Assembly (NCBI GenBank): GCA_963678445.1
Contig: OY782877.1
Span: 2,294,001 to 2,358,000, forward strand
Length of the DNA stretch: 64,000 nt
Origin: G963678445 sp963678445
Lineage (GTDB): Bacteria > Hydrogenedentota > Hydrogenedentia > Hydrogenedentales > G963678445
Direction of reading: 5' to 3'
Below, piece by piece: positions 9,399 through 17,486 of the stretch (position 1 is its first letter; each line of letters starts with the position of its first letter). The translations under genes and the position numbers were made by a program. The notes under the pieces were generated by a model. The model was not told the DNA's origin. It did no database searches and saw only the letters and a list, made by a program, of their open reading frames with translations.

Positions 9399-10457
9399 AT
9401 GCACGAAGAAGTGCTGAAATTACATACCAAAGGGAAGATGAGCCTGTCTGAAATTGCCAACACCTGTGGAATGGTAAAGTCGACGGTGGCTAGCATCGTG
9501 CGTCGGCACCGCCAAAACCGACAACTTAGTCAAACGGGACGGCAGACCAGCATAAGAAAAAAGCTTGACAAAGAAGACCGCGCCGTACTGAGCTATCACG
9601 TGAATAACTCCCCTGGAATAACGCTCAAAGGACTTCGGGCGTTGTTCCTGAAAGATGGGATTCTCATTTCGGTACCTACGTTGTCACGGACCCTGCGGGA
9701 GATTGGGTATAGAAAGAAGGGTCACTACTATGTGCGAAGCGTCGATGATGAGGAAGACCACTTCACCATCGGCCTCCCATCGGATGATTTGAAGGACGAC
9801 ATAGTCGTACTGACGGATTGGTTTCCCCCACCTCTGACGAAGGCAGAATTGCACCCTGATTCATTCAAGGACGTGCCCATACCCTCGACGGCATCAGGTG
9901 CACGTCTGGCCATGAAAAGCCTTTGCTGCACGGTAAGAAACCTGAGGCTAACAAGGAAAGACTACCCCTCTGATGCGAAAAAGTTTGTGAGTTCCTTTTT
10001 AAATGTATTGTCAGATGGCCTTCTTCCCATTACGCATGTCCTCAACGCTTACGACACTGAGCGAATCTCCCTGCAACTCACATCCCGGGAAAAGAAGGGG
10101 TGGCAGTGGCGACTTCTTTGCGCTGTTGAGAATTCGGAGGACGGCTTGGCATGTCTCTACCGGCTGGTGGGTCCAAAGCGGAGCAGATGTGCTTTTCAGA
10201 CAGTGCTGAATGGCTTACTGACCGCTGCTGCCATCGAAAAGGGTTATGCGGACGTGTTCGACTGGGAGGAGGGCATGGAATTGCAGCGGAGTAAGCGGCG
10301 TCCAGCCGGTGCGAAAGGCGGTAGGAAGCGGTGGAAAATCCACAACGCGAGATGTCCGTGCGCATCGTTCATGACTGCGCTACTGCGAAGCGAAAGGGAT
10401 ATCCAGGCCTCAACAACAAGGAACTTGCCCGCGAAATCCAGGCCGCAGTGGAGCTAA
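9399..10457 (+). CDS. Helix-turn-helix protein with transposase-like DNA-binding N-terminus
   Basis: 352 residues from ATG 9399, chosen because AGGAAG lies six bases upstream; an ATG at 9378 adds 7 residues but has no ribosome site. Residues 1-40 form a resolvase/transposase-like HTH (MSLSEIANTCGMVKSTVASI). About 55-105 is a second, winged-helix-like unit (SPGITLKGLRALFLKDG, PTLSRTLREIGYRKK) resembling the paired-type domains of IS630/Tc1 transposases. No DDE catalytic core is seen; the remainder is unrecognised. The final 40 residues look non-native (RDIQASTTRNLPAKSRPQWS), while an overlapping frame from 10331 looks like the true C-terminus. The gene is therefore probably frameshifted near 10325. 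It may be a regulator or a degenerate transposase. Confidence 0.55.
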   Translation: MHEEVLKLHTKGKMSLSEIANTCGMVKSTVASIVRRHRQNRQLSQTGRQTSIRKKLDKEDRAVLSYHVNNSPGITLKGLRALFLKDGILISVPTLSRTLREIGYRKKGHYYVRSVDDEEDHFTIGLPSDDLKDDIVVLTDWFPPPLTKAELHPDSFKDVPIPSTASGARLAMKSLCCTVRNLRLTRKDYPSDAKKFVSSFLNVLSDGLLPITHVLNAYDTERISLQLTSREKKGWQWRLLCAVENSEDGLACLYRLVGPKRSRCAFQTVLNGLLTAAAIEKGYADVFDWEEGMELQRSKRRPAGAKGGRKRWKIHNARCPCASFMTALLRSERDIQASTTRNLPAKSRPQWS

Positions 10458-10540
10458 GGATCAAGGATATGGATTGGGGTGGAGCGGCTCAACCCACCGC
10501 TGACCTTCGTTCAATAGAGGGTATCCTTAATCAAGGTTGA
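10331..10540 (+). pseudogene. Displaced C-terminal frame of the HTH gene
   Basis: This frame, -1 relative to the HTH gene, encodes VRIVHDCATAKRKGYPG, LNNKELAREIQAAVELRIKD and ends in IEGILNQG. It reads more like a folded domain than the overlapping end of the upstream frame. A -1 shift in CGGTGGAAAATCC (about 10329-10341) would fuse the two. No ribosome site precedes the internal ATGs, so an independent gene is less likely. Confidence 0.4.
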
Positions 10541-11949
10541 CACCTGCTGTGCCACCCAAGACGGTTCTTCCTCAAGTGGGAATCTACATTTCTCGGATGC
10601 GCGGGTGACTGCTGAAACCGACATCATGACACGTACTGTTCTTTTCAAGGGTGCCGAACGCCTTCCCGTGCCCGGTGAGCCAAGCACCTGGAATTATTTG
10701 TCCTGTCCGGCAATTCGCAAAGACTGCTAATTTTGCGAGCTAGGAATAAATTCGTAAAATGTGTAGCATGCGCAACGGAACCCGCCAGAAATGACATGGG
10801 GCATTGGGAAGGCGGTCTCACACATCCCGCAATGGTTTCCGACAAACCCTCGCTTTCGGAGAGGAGGGGCGGTTGATGCCCCCTCTAAGACCAAGACTTT
10901 CTCAGCGGAAAAGTGAAACTTCAGGGGGGCCTTAAGTCTCTAATTCCACGAAACTTATGAAATCGACAATAAAAGCAACTTTCGCAAGATTTGTAAGATT
11001 CTCATACCCGTCCCAGTAGGGAGGTAGTTGAAGACGAATCGCCGGTAGAAAGAAGTCTCACAAGAAAAAAAGCGATAGAGTTCTGAACGTTTATACAAAA
11101 GGAAGAACATCTTCTCTTATTCCTTGATGATGTTTTTCTTTCTTGCTGTCGAAAATAAGGGAGCTTTAGTCTGCACAGTTGAAGCTATTAGGAGCTTTGA
11201 CGGTTTTTTCTCCCTCTTTTGATATTCTTCAGAATTAGATCTGAGGCTTGCTGCATTAGCCTGTCCCAATTGCCAGATTTCTTGCAGGACGGCTTCTGGA
11301 ACGTAGGATGCCCTAGAATAATTGTATTCAAAGACTGGGTACTAGGAAGGAGCATCGATAATAGGAAAGACCTCTGTCCCATTTTGGACAAGGGTGCTGT
11401 CTTTTTCCGTCTTTGGAACTCAGTAGGGAGAAAAAAGTTCACATCTTGGCGGGGTTTCGTCTAGCACACAGCGGGAAAGGTATAGGCGCTAATTTCGCTA
11501 AACCTGCGAATATTTCCGGTAGAGCACTTTCGCACGATTTGCAACATTCGCACGGGTTGCCACAAATCCCAAGCAGAACGAAGCCCCGGACCGTGTTAGG
11601 GCTGGGCATACACTACAATTTTCCCGCGAACTACCACGTCCGGCGCCCACCTTCATTCAGCCCATGAACGTCCCCCCCGGGGGGTTGTCATCCCCGGTGG
11701 TCCTCCACAGAAACAGGGTTTAAAAAGTCTTACGCGCGCCCACGAGGGAACAGTTGCCCACTATGAGGTTACAGTTGCGCAGTTCCTCGCGTCGCCCCCC
11801 CCCCAACGGTGTTGCGGGTGTAGCGTCAGGGCAATCTCTTCCCAGCAGTGTTAAGGGGTGTTTTTTGGGGTTTGGCGTCGTAAAGGGGGTTTTAGTGGGA
11901 AATCAGTATTTGGTCTGGCTAGACCAACTTCAGAGCAAAAGGAGGATTT
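10541..11949. other. 1.4-kb stretch without a supported gene
   Basis: Stop codons are frequent in all frames. Short open frames at 11188-11442 (minus) and 11219-11464 (plus) lie on top of each other, have no ribosome site and no recognisable protein. A C7-G6 run forms a self-complementary block near 11671-11690. Base composition is lower in GC between 10950 and 11450 than in the flanking genes. I see decayed DNA rather than a gene or RNA that I can name. Confidence 0.5.
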
Positions 11950-12317
11950 GTGAAGGTATTTAAGTCGTTGGGGGAGGTGGATGCGGCTGCGTTGTCGCCG
12001 CAGCTTCGTGGTGTGTTGTATGGGGTGGTGAAGGGCATTGTGGATGCGTATGCGGAGGATGGGGGTCGTTATGATCCGGATTTGGTCGGGTACACGGTCT
12101 TGCTGGAAAGGGGGGACGGAGATGCGGATGTGTAGCGGGAGGTCGGCTATACCCTGAGGGAGGCGCTCTTCGAGGGCGTCCTCTTTGAGGGAGGCTGCTT
12201 TGTCACGTGCACCCTGCATTCGAATGAGTACGGGGTGTCCTGGGTCTTGCCTATGAGCCGTGGCTGGACCCGCAACTTCGCGCAAAACTGATCGCGGAAT
12301 ATGAGGAGGGAAAGTAA
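11950..12317 (+). pseudogene. Conserved-looking small gene with a stop and a frameshift
   Basis: The start GTG at 11950 follows a strong AAAAGGAGG. The frame reads MKVFKSLGEVDAAALS and stops at TAG 12133-12135. It then continues in the same frame (REVGYTLREALFEGVLFE, then HSNEYGVSWVLP) and must shift at about 12251 to finish YEPWLDPQLRAKLIAEYEE before TAA 12315-12317. Repaired, it encodes about 122 residues of a protein I cannot name. The tail looks like a genuine domain end. Two independent lesions mark it as non-functional unless the bases are sequencing errors. Confidence 0.6.
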
Positions 12318-12325
12318 TCGTGGGA

Positions 12326-12738
12326 ATGCATGACGAGGAGAGCAAATCCGTTCAGTTGACAAAGACAAAGTCCGGCAAGGCGCGCCGTGTCTACCTCAGC
12401 GGAGCGGCATAGGCGCAAATAGAGCACATGCGGGAACGCAGGCGCGGGAAGCACCCCTACGTCTTCCCCGGCAAGAAGACGAACACTCCGGTGTTGCAAC
12501 CGCATCGGGCCTTCAAGCGCGTTCTGGAGGCCGCCGACATCAAGGACTTCCGCATCCACGACCTGCGCCACACCCACGCCACCTACCTGCTCGAGGCCGG
12601 GGGATCCCTCTACGAGGTTCAACGGGCGCTCGGCCACGCCGACGCATCGATGACCGCACGCTACGCCCACCTCGCCGACGCACCCTGCGCGAACGCGCAG
12701 AACAGGCCGCAGTCCAACTCACCGGTGCATCCGGGTGA
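12326..12738 (+). pseudogene. Tyrosine recombinase (phage integrase), C-terminal catalytic remnant
   Basis: From ATG 12326 the frame reads a beta-hairpin segment (VQLTKTKSGKARRVYLS), a TAG stop at 12410-12412, then the catalytic half: HDLRHTHATYLLEAGGS (second Arg box), LGHADASMTARYAHL (His and nucleophile Tyr). The N-terminal core-binding domain and first catalytic Arg are missing. After AHLAD the true tail (RTLRERAEQAAVQLTG) lies in another frame and ends at TGA 12736-12738. Tyrosine recombinases integrate and excise phages and elements, so this is likely the former integrase of the 4.4-14.2 kb element. The truncation, stop and frameshift mean the element can no longer move by itself. Confidence 0.8.
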
Positions 12739-12765
12739 GGTGTGCGAAGAGGAAACAAGAAAACA

Positions 12766-12795
12766 ACACCCGTCCCCCTTGTGCGGGACGGGTGT
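12766..12795 (-). terminator. Probable terminator of the XRE gene
   Basis: An 11-bp perfect stem (ACACCCGTCCC / GGGACGGGTGT) lies 26 bases beyond the XRE stop. On the minus strand it is followed by the T-rich TGTTTTCTTGTTTCC. Confidence 0.65.
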
Positions 12796-12820
12796 TCAAT
12801 GCTGTAGCGAGGGGTTTTCT

Positions 12821-13054
12821 TCAGCGACGACTTCGCTCGCGCTCGATCGAACGCAGCAGCGACGAGGGCGTGGTGTCCATCGCCTCGGCGAGCCGGAACA
12901 ATACCCGGAGCGTCGGACTCTTCGGTCCCCGCTCCAACTGGCTGACGTAGGTCGCGTGTAGTTCGCACACCTCAGCCAACGCCTCCTGCGTCAGGCCCGC
13001 GCGCCTACGCCGGGCAGTAAGCACGCGGCCCGTTATTTCCTCAAATTCTGCCAT
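12821..13054 (-). CDS. XRE-family transcriptional regulator
   Basis: A 77-residue single-domain Cro/C1-type helix-turn-helix protein. The HTH spans about residues 10-65: TQEALAEVCELHATYVSQLE (recognition helix region) followed by SPTLRVLFRLAEAM. Such small repressors usually control the genes of the element that carries them. The start ATG at 13054 follows GGGAG by eight bases; that ribosome site is buried in an inverted repeat at 13056-13081, so the protein or the mRNA fold may limit its own synthesis. It is divergent from the small genes to its right and is the only undamaged gene in this part of the element. Confidence 0.9.
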   Translation of the reverse strand: MAEFEEITGRVLTARRRRAGLTQEALAEVCELHATYVSQLERGPKSPTLRVLFRLAEAMDTTPSSLLRSIERERSRR

Positions 13055-13055
13055 A

Positions 13056-13081
13056 GAATACTCCCATCTTCGGGAGCATTC
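13056..13081 (-). promoter_or_regulatory. Inverted repeat over the XRE ribosome-binding site
   Basis: GAATACTCCC and GGGAGCATTC (9 of 10 pairs) surround a six-base spacer directly upstream of the XRE start codon, and the arm contains the Shine-Dalgarno GGGAG. It could be an autoregulatory operator or a translation-limiting hairpin. Confidence 0.45.
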
Positions 13082-13224
13082 TTGCGCCGCCAGTACGATA
13101 GTACCAGAGATTATAGTGCTAGTACTTGCATTCTGCCCACAACACAGACTAAAGTACCAGTTCGGGAGATCGGGAAAAACAACTCTGGCAACGGACGGAA
13201 AAACGAAAGAAGGAGGAGAAAGTC

Positions 13225-13343
13225 ATGAGTGATTCAAATTCGTCGGCGCGGCCTTCACCACCGGCTGGGCCGTCACCATCACCGAAGACAAACAACGCAC
13301 CGTGAAAAAGGTCACCGCAGCAACACAGACCAAGTTCGACTAA
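13225..13343 (+). pseudogene. 39-residue gene with a one-base deletion
   Basis: The ATG at 13225 has an excellent AAGGAGGAG ribosome site eight bases upstream. Reading straight through gives only a Ser/Pro-rich stub. With one T restored at GATTC (about 13233), the frame becomes MSDFKFVGAAFTTGWAVTI and then KKVTAATQTKFD with TAA at 13341-13343, which looks like a genuine small beta-rich protein. Function unknown. The ribosome site supports former expression. Confidence 0.5.
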
Positions 13344-13360
13344 AAACAGCGACAAGCCCC

Positions 13361-13384
13361 CCCTTCCCGGGTAACCGGGAAGGG
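13361..13384. other. Perfect palindrome after the 39-residue gene
   Basis: CCCTTCCCGG, GTAA, CCGGGAAGGG: a 10-bp stem with a four-base loop, 17 bases past the TAA. No T run on either strand, so termination would be weak or factor-dependent. Confidence 0.5.
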
Positions 13385-13421
13385 AGACATTGCCCATAAC
13401 GGTCTTCGGCGTGCGATAGAT

Positions 13422-14184
13422 TCAACCCCACTGGTCCACCCCATCGAAGAGGTGTCCGATGGCGATGTGAGTGGGGCCAAGAAGCGCGGCGATACGTGCA
13501 GACACCGCATCTGGGTCCAGGTTCGCGTCAGCATGATCAACGCACGGCCATTCCGCAGTCGCAAGGTCAGGAGGCATCTGCACCTCACTGTCCTGCTTCG
13601 CACAGGCAAAGAAACGTGCACTGTCCCCCTCCATGGTGAGCATGTAGAGCGGGGAACGCCACGATTCGTCCGCATGCATACGACACCGTTCCCCATTGCC
13701 TGCACAAGACAGCACGATGGTAGGCGCGCCGGAGATTTCCCCGAAGCGCCCCGACTGCGCCACCCACCAGGCAAACGCAAGCACATCACCTACACTACTC
13801 TCCACGACATACACACACGGCACCACAGACAAGATTTCCCGCAACAAATCTAAATCGTCACCAACCCATTCAGGAACCTTGGTACGTGCCCAATACACTA
13901 AGACCGTCGTACAGACACCCCGCCGCTCCCAAAAAAAATGCCGATAATGCGCCACCGCTCCAAGCGCCTCCCGCGCCACAACACCCGCCATCCCCTCGAT
14001 ACCTCTCGGCAATTCCCACACCCACCACAATTTCCACTACAAAAGCCATAGCTATCCACACCAACCAACCCTTCCAGCCCGGGGTTACCCCATCCGGACC
14101 AGAAACTGATATCCACACAAAAAATAGCATTAAAACTGCGACGACGGCGTCTATCCACGCCCCAATTTCGCAAGGCTATTCCAT
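13422..14184 (-). pseudogene. Membrane protein gene with an early stop and a frameshift
   Basis: ATG 14184 has GGAGG five bases upstream, but codon 3 is TAG. The same frame then encodes two probable membrane helices (WIDAVVAVLMLFFVWI and GWLVWIAMAFVVEIVVGVGI). Near 14020 the coding-like sequence moves to the frame ending at 13422, which encodes PRGIEGMAGVVAREALGA and a soluble domain of about 190 residues with FWERRGVCTTVLVYWARTK. Repaired, this is a roughly 250-residue protein with two N-terminal helices and a cytoplasmic domain. I do not recognise the family. If the C-terminal frame is expressed alone it would need TTG 14030 or the internal ATG in EGMAGVV. Confidence 0.5.
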
Positions 14185-14415
14185 CACGCCTCCACAGCCC
14201 GAGGGTCCATTACAAAACGCTTATAGTACGCGGGCAGGAGTTGCATCAGTCCTGTGCAGTAAAGCGTCGGCACAAGCGACGCGGGCATTCCTTGAGCGTC
14301 ATAGGCCGGACTTCACCTCCGAAAAAATTCTTTTAGCTCAAACTAGCGGGTTGCGAAAAGTGTAATAAAATTGAGAGCTGTGATAGTTGCAATATATCTT
14401 TCTTCTTGTATATCT

Positions 14416-14440
14416 CGCCGCATCAAATTTGAAGTGCAAC
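14416..14440 (+). repeat. Left terminal inverted repeat of the IS30 element
   Basis: Reads CGCCGCATCAAATTTGAAG and on to TGCAAC; pairs with 15678-15702 at 21 of 25 positions. Confidence 0.75.
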
Positions 14441-14537
14441 ACATCGCTCTGTATGGATAAAGGGCGGACTCATCTCCTTTCTTGCAGGTGAATTCGGAGC
14501 ACAAAAAAGAAGAGCATCACCGTTGGTTTTCGATATG

Positions 14538-14643
14538 CTTAGTGGCTGACATTCCAAAAGCGGTCCTAAAAAAACGAGATTTCTGCTGCAGTCAGGGACG
14601 GTAAGGACCATATCTATCGCATGTGGTCGCTGGACCACTTTAG
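14538..14643 (+). repeat. Dispersed structured repeat, copy A
   Basis: Runs from CTTAGTGGCTGACATT to the terminal hairpin GTGGTC-GCTG-GACCAC and CTTTAG. It lies in the leader of the IS30 transposase, ending 37 bases before ATG 14681 and oriented toward that gene. Confidence 0.85.
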
Positions 14644-14680
14644 GTTGCTAAAGCCAATGCAAACCGAAAGGGAAACAGCG

Positions 14681-15695
14681 ATGCCCTACGTACATCTTAC
14701 CTATTTTGACCGGTGTGAAATCCAGTCGGACCTGGAACGGGGATCCTTTCAGCGTAAAATCGCCGCCCCGATGGACGCTATCGGGCGCTGCATGCACAGG
14801 CACGCTACCTCAAATGACAAAAATCGCCGCGCCAAAAAAAGATGGACCATGCCCCCCTGTGCGACTACGTGGAAAAACAGCTCAAAGAGCAATGCTCGCC
14901 CAAGACCATTTCCAAGCTGCTCGTGCTGGACTATCCCGACGACACCCGCATGCGCATCTCCCACGAAAGCCTTTATCAATACGTCTACGCCTACAAAAAA
15001 AAGGGCTGCGAACTCTACAAAGGACTGCGCCAAGGGCACAAAAAAGACGGCCACACAGCATCGGCAAAGGCAACCGAGGAACAATCCCCAACCGCCTTCC
15101 CATCAAAGAACGCCCCGCCATCGTCGATAGCCAAGAGCGGGTGGGCGACACCGTCATAGGGCGCAACCACAAACGCCCCATCGCCACCTTCATCGAACAC
15201 AAGACCCTGTACGCCACCGCCAGCTTCATGCACGACAAACGCGCGCATCGCTCAACGAAGCCACCCAAAAGGCCTTCGAAGAAGTGCCCCAAGACATCCG
15301 CCATACCCTCACCATAGACAACGGCAAAGAATTCGCGGCCCACCAGCAACTAGACGATGCATTAGGAATGGACATCTACTTTGCCCGCCCCTACAAATCC
15401 AACGACCGCGCCATCAACGAAAACCTCAACGGGCTCCTACGCCAATACCTGCCCAAAGTGGCCAGGGCCACAGCCAAGAGATATGGTCCTTGCCGTTGCT
15501 GAGCACAACAAAATCTTATTTGATATGACACCTTTTCAGACTAAAGGTGCCAAAGGGGTCGACTTTACGCAAATCTCCGAAGAATACTTGCACCAGATAC
15601 TCCAAAAACTCAACAATAGACCCAGAGCAAAACCAGGATATCGAACACCAACGCAAATGCTCGAACACATCAAAAACGTTGCTCTTCAACTTTGA
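14681..15695 (+). pseudogene. IS30-family transposase, multiply frameshifted
   Basis: Pieces of one protein lie in successive frames. They are the N-terminus YVHLTYFDRCEIQSDLERG (from ATG 14681), a middle with RMRISHESLYQYVYAYKKKG, a region with KERPAIVDSQERVGDTVIG (first catalytic Asp in GDT), then TIDNGKEFAAHQQ (second Asp) and NENLNGLLRQYLPK (Glu). The last piece, GVDFTQISEEYLHQILQKLN, resumes after a 97-bp insertion. IS30 transposases read LPKG followed by a V/T-D-F segment at that point, so the insertion is clear. At least three further frameshifts show long inactivity. Confidence 0.85.
15453..15555 (-). repeat. Dispersed structured repeat, copy B, inserted in the transposase
   Basis: Bounded by CCAAAG at 15453-15458 and again at 15550-15555. 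The interior matches copy F (ATATGGTCCTTGCCG, CACAACAAAA). Terminal hairpin in reverse orientation is GTGGCC/GGCCAC, a compensatory variant of the other copies. Deleting 97 bp restores CTG CCC AAA GGG GTC GAC. Confidence 0.85.
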
Positions 15696-15702
15696 TACCG
15701 CG
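15678..15702 (-). repeat. Right terminal inverted repeat of the IS30 element
   Basis: Reads GTTGCTCTTCAACTTTGATA then CCGCG on the plus strand; contains the transposase stop TGA at 15693-15695. Confidence 0.75.
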
Positions 15703-15707
15703 TTCTC

Positions 15708-16778
15708 TTACACTGTACTTTTTGAACCCATTAGCTCTTGTTTTTCCTCGCTGTATTGAAGAGCTGTTTCGAGTGTGATATGCCCTTCGTCGATAAGCTG
15801 TTCGAGGGATTGGTTGAGGGTGCGCATGCCGCTTTCAAAGTTAGTTTGCATGGCAGTTTTGATTTGATGCGTTTTTTCATCGCGAATCATGGCGCGCACT
15901 GCCGGGGTAACTGCGAGAATTTCCGCACCCAGGGAACGACCTTCGCCGTTGTCCCACGGGATAAGCCGTTGGCATATGATGTATTGCAGGGTAGAAGCTA
16001 GTTGGATGCGGGTCTGAGCTTGTTGCGCTGCCGGATAGGAGCTGATAACACGGGAAATGGTCTGGATGGCGCTGGAGGTATGGAGCGTGGCGAAGGTGAG
16101 GTGACCGGTTTCGGCCAAGGTAAGGGCGGCGGACATGGTTTCAACGTCGCGCATCTCTCCGACGACAATTACGTCGGGATCTTCGCGCATAGCGCGCCGT
16201 AAGGCTTCGGCGAAGCTTTGGGTATCTCTTCCTACTTCGCGCTGGGTAACAAAGGCGGTTTGGCTGGTATGGCGATACTCGACAGGGTCCTCAATTGTCA
16301 GAATATGGCAGGGACGGTTTTTGTTGATTTTGTCAACGATGCTGGCGATGGTCGTGGATTTACCGGAGCTTGTGGCGCCGGTGACGAGTACGAGACCGGA
16401 GTGAAGCTTGCAGATACTCTCAAGCACGTTGATGGGCAGCCCGAGCTTGTCAAAGGAGAAAAACTCATTGGGAAGCAGACGTAGCGCAACAGCGTGGGTA
16501 TCCTGTTGTCGATAGGCGTTGATACGCATGCGGTAGCCCCCTTCAAACGAGATGGCCTTGTCGAGTTCACCACTTTCTTTGAGGCTTTGAAAGGAATCTT
16601 CTCCCACCATTTGTGCGATAATACGATCGACTTCGTTGATCGAAAGCGGGGGGCAAGCCGGGAGGGGCTTCAATTTCCCATGAACACGGATCACCGGGGG
16701 ATTGTCGACGGCAAGATGCAGGTCGGATGCTCCCAGCCGTACAAGCTCCTGCAGTAAAAATTCCGAGTCACCTTTCAT
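15708..16778 (-). CDS. pilT: PilT-type retraction ATPase
   Basis: 356 residues, the usual length for PilT. Walker A GATSSGKST at 134-142, Asp box around IEDPVEY, Walker B VIVVGEMRD, His box TGHLTFATLHT, and an AIRNLIRE-like motif (AVRAMIRDEKTHQI), the mark of retraction rather than extension ATPases. It would be a cytoplasmic hexamer that disassembles the pilus from its base. It is the last gene of the minus-strand pilus operon, 12 bases after the TPR lipoprotein gene, and ends just outside the IS30 element, which may have displaced the original terminator. Its presence argues that the operon builds a retractile type IV pilus rather than a pure type II secretion system. Confidence 0.93.
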   Translation of the reverse strand: MKGDSEFLLQELVRLGASDLHLAVDNPPVIRVHGKLKPLPACPPLSINEVDRIIAQMVGEDSFQSLKESGELDKAISFEGGYRMRINAYRQQDTHAVALRLLPNEFFSFDKLGLPINVLESICKLHSGLVLVTGATSSGKSTTIASIVDKINKNRPCHILTIEDPVEYRHTSQTAFVTQREVGRDTQSFAEALRRAMREDPDVIVVGEMRDVETMSAALTLAETGHLTFATLHTSSAIQTISRVISSYPAAQQAQTRIQLASTLQYIICQRLIPWDNGEGRSLGAEILAVTPAVRAMIRDEKTHQIKTAMQTNFESGMRTLNQSLEQLIDEGHITLETALQYSEEKQELMGSKSTV

Positions 16779-16790
16779 TATGTATACACC

Positions 16791-17486
16791 TCATTTCGTT
16801 TTTTGGGGGCCTATGTAAAGATCGTATTGCCTCTGGTCCTGCTCGGCTCCATCACCGATAGTGTTAATCCATTCATTCAGGCGATCAGCCATAATGTGGG
16901 CCTGATGCGCTTGACGAAAACGTTTGCTCTGTTCGAAGAGTAAAGCGGCTTGTTCATACATTTTAGCAGCCTCTGGTATTTTTCCCTGTTTGAGCCATAC
17001 CGTGGCGAGATTGGCCTGACAGGGTGCTTTCCATAGCAAGCTGTTTGCTGTTTCCGCCCCTTCCATATTCAAGGCTTCCTGAAGCGCCAGCGCGGCTTCC
17101 TGAAGACGTTCCTCGCGAAGTAGTGCTTCTCCCAACAAGGCCAACAGTTCACGATCCGTCGGCGTCAAAGGCCCTTCTGTCCGGATATGAATCTGCGCTG
17201 CAGCAGCAGAGGGATTTTCCATCTTCATACAAGTCCGAAACAGTCCCAGTTGTGCTTGCCGGCACTCTTCTTCACTGGCAGGCGCATCCAGAATTTTCCG
17301 GAACTCAATCGCAGCAGCCTGGTAACGGCCAGCTACATAGTCGATCTGGGCTTTTTCCAGACTTCCTGAGCGCATAGCGGCAATGATTCCGGGATTCTTT
17401 TCCGGTTCGGGGGTCGTAGCGCATCCGTAGAGAAGCGGGATAGCGAAAAACCACAAACTGATGTAAAACAGGGTGCGCATGACCAT
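16791..17486 (-). CDS. TPR-repeat lipoprotein of the pilus operon
   Basis: 231 residues with a lipoprotein signal peptide (lipobox LLYGCA, Cys near 22). The mature part consists of TPR-like helical repeats (VAGRYQAAAIEFRKIL, LQEAALALQEALN, GKIPEAAKMYEQAALLF). Small TPR lipoproteins such as PilF/PilW help place or multimerise the secretin in the outer membrane. Immediately after the secretin gene, with stop and start adjacent, this protein probably does the same; that role is inferred. The function of the C-terminal tail (DQRQYDLYIGPQ) is unknown. Confidence 0.75.
   Translation of the reverse strand: MVMRTLFYISLWFFAIPLLYGCATTPEPEKNPGIIAAMRSGSLEKAQIDYVAGRYQAAAIEFRKILDAPASEEECRQAQLGLFRTCMKMENPSAAAAQIHIRTEGPLTPTDRELLALLGEALLREERLQEAALALQEALNMEGAETANSLLWKAPCQANLATVWLKQGKIPEAAKMYEQAALLFEQSKRFRQAHQAHIMADRLNEWINTIGDGAEQDQRQYDLYIGPQKTK

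Larger units (their letters stand above)
14416..15702 (+). mobile_element. IS30-family insertion sequence, inactivated
   Basis: A 1287-bp element bounded by imperfect inverted repeats (14416-14440 and 15678-15702, 21 of 25 matches; shared core ATCAAA and TTGAAG). The broken transposase gene ends inside the right repeat, as is usual for this family. It lies between the decayed replication element and the end of the pilus operon. It carries one copy of the dispersed structured repeat in its leader (14538-14643) and another inside the transposase (15453-15555). No convincing target duplication is visible at its edges. Confidence 0.8.

Noticed and set aside
11188..11464. Overlapping 81- and 84-residue frames in the 10.5-11.9 kb gap
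   Set aside because: They lie on opposite strands over the same bases, lack ribosome sites and show no recognisable fold.
4437..14184. Alternative genetic code explaining in-frame TGA and TAG codons
   Set aside because: Both TGA and TAG appear inside genes, frameshifts accompany them, and TGA and TAG end intact genes in this window normally.
13452..14365. Long plus-strand frames rich in Pro, His and Thr
   Set aside because: They are the antisense of the degraded membrane protein gene; composition is that of a shadow frame.
4437..15702. Complete prophage
   Set aside because: No capsid, portal, terminase or tail genes are present; only replication, regulation and recombination functions are seen.
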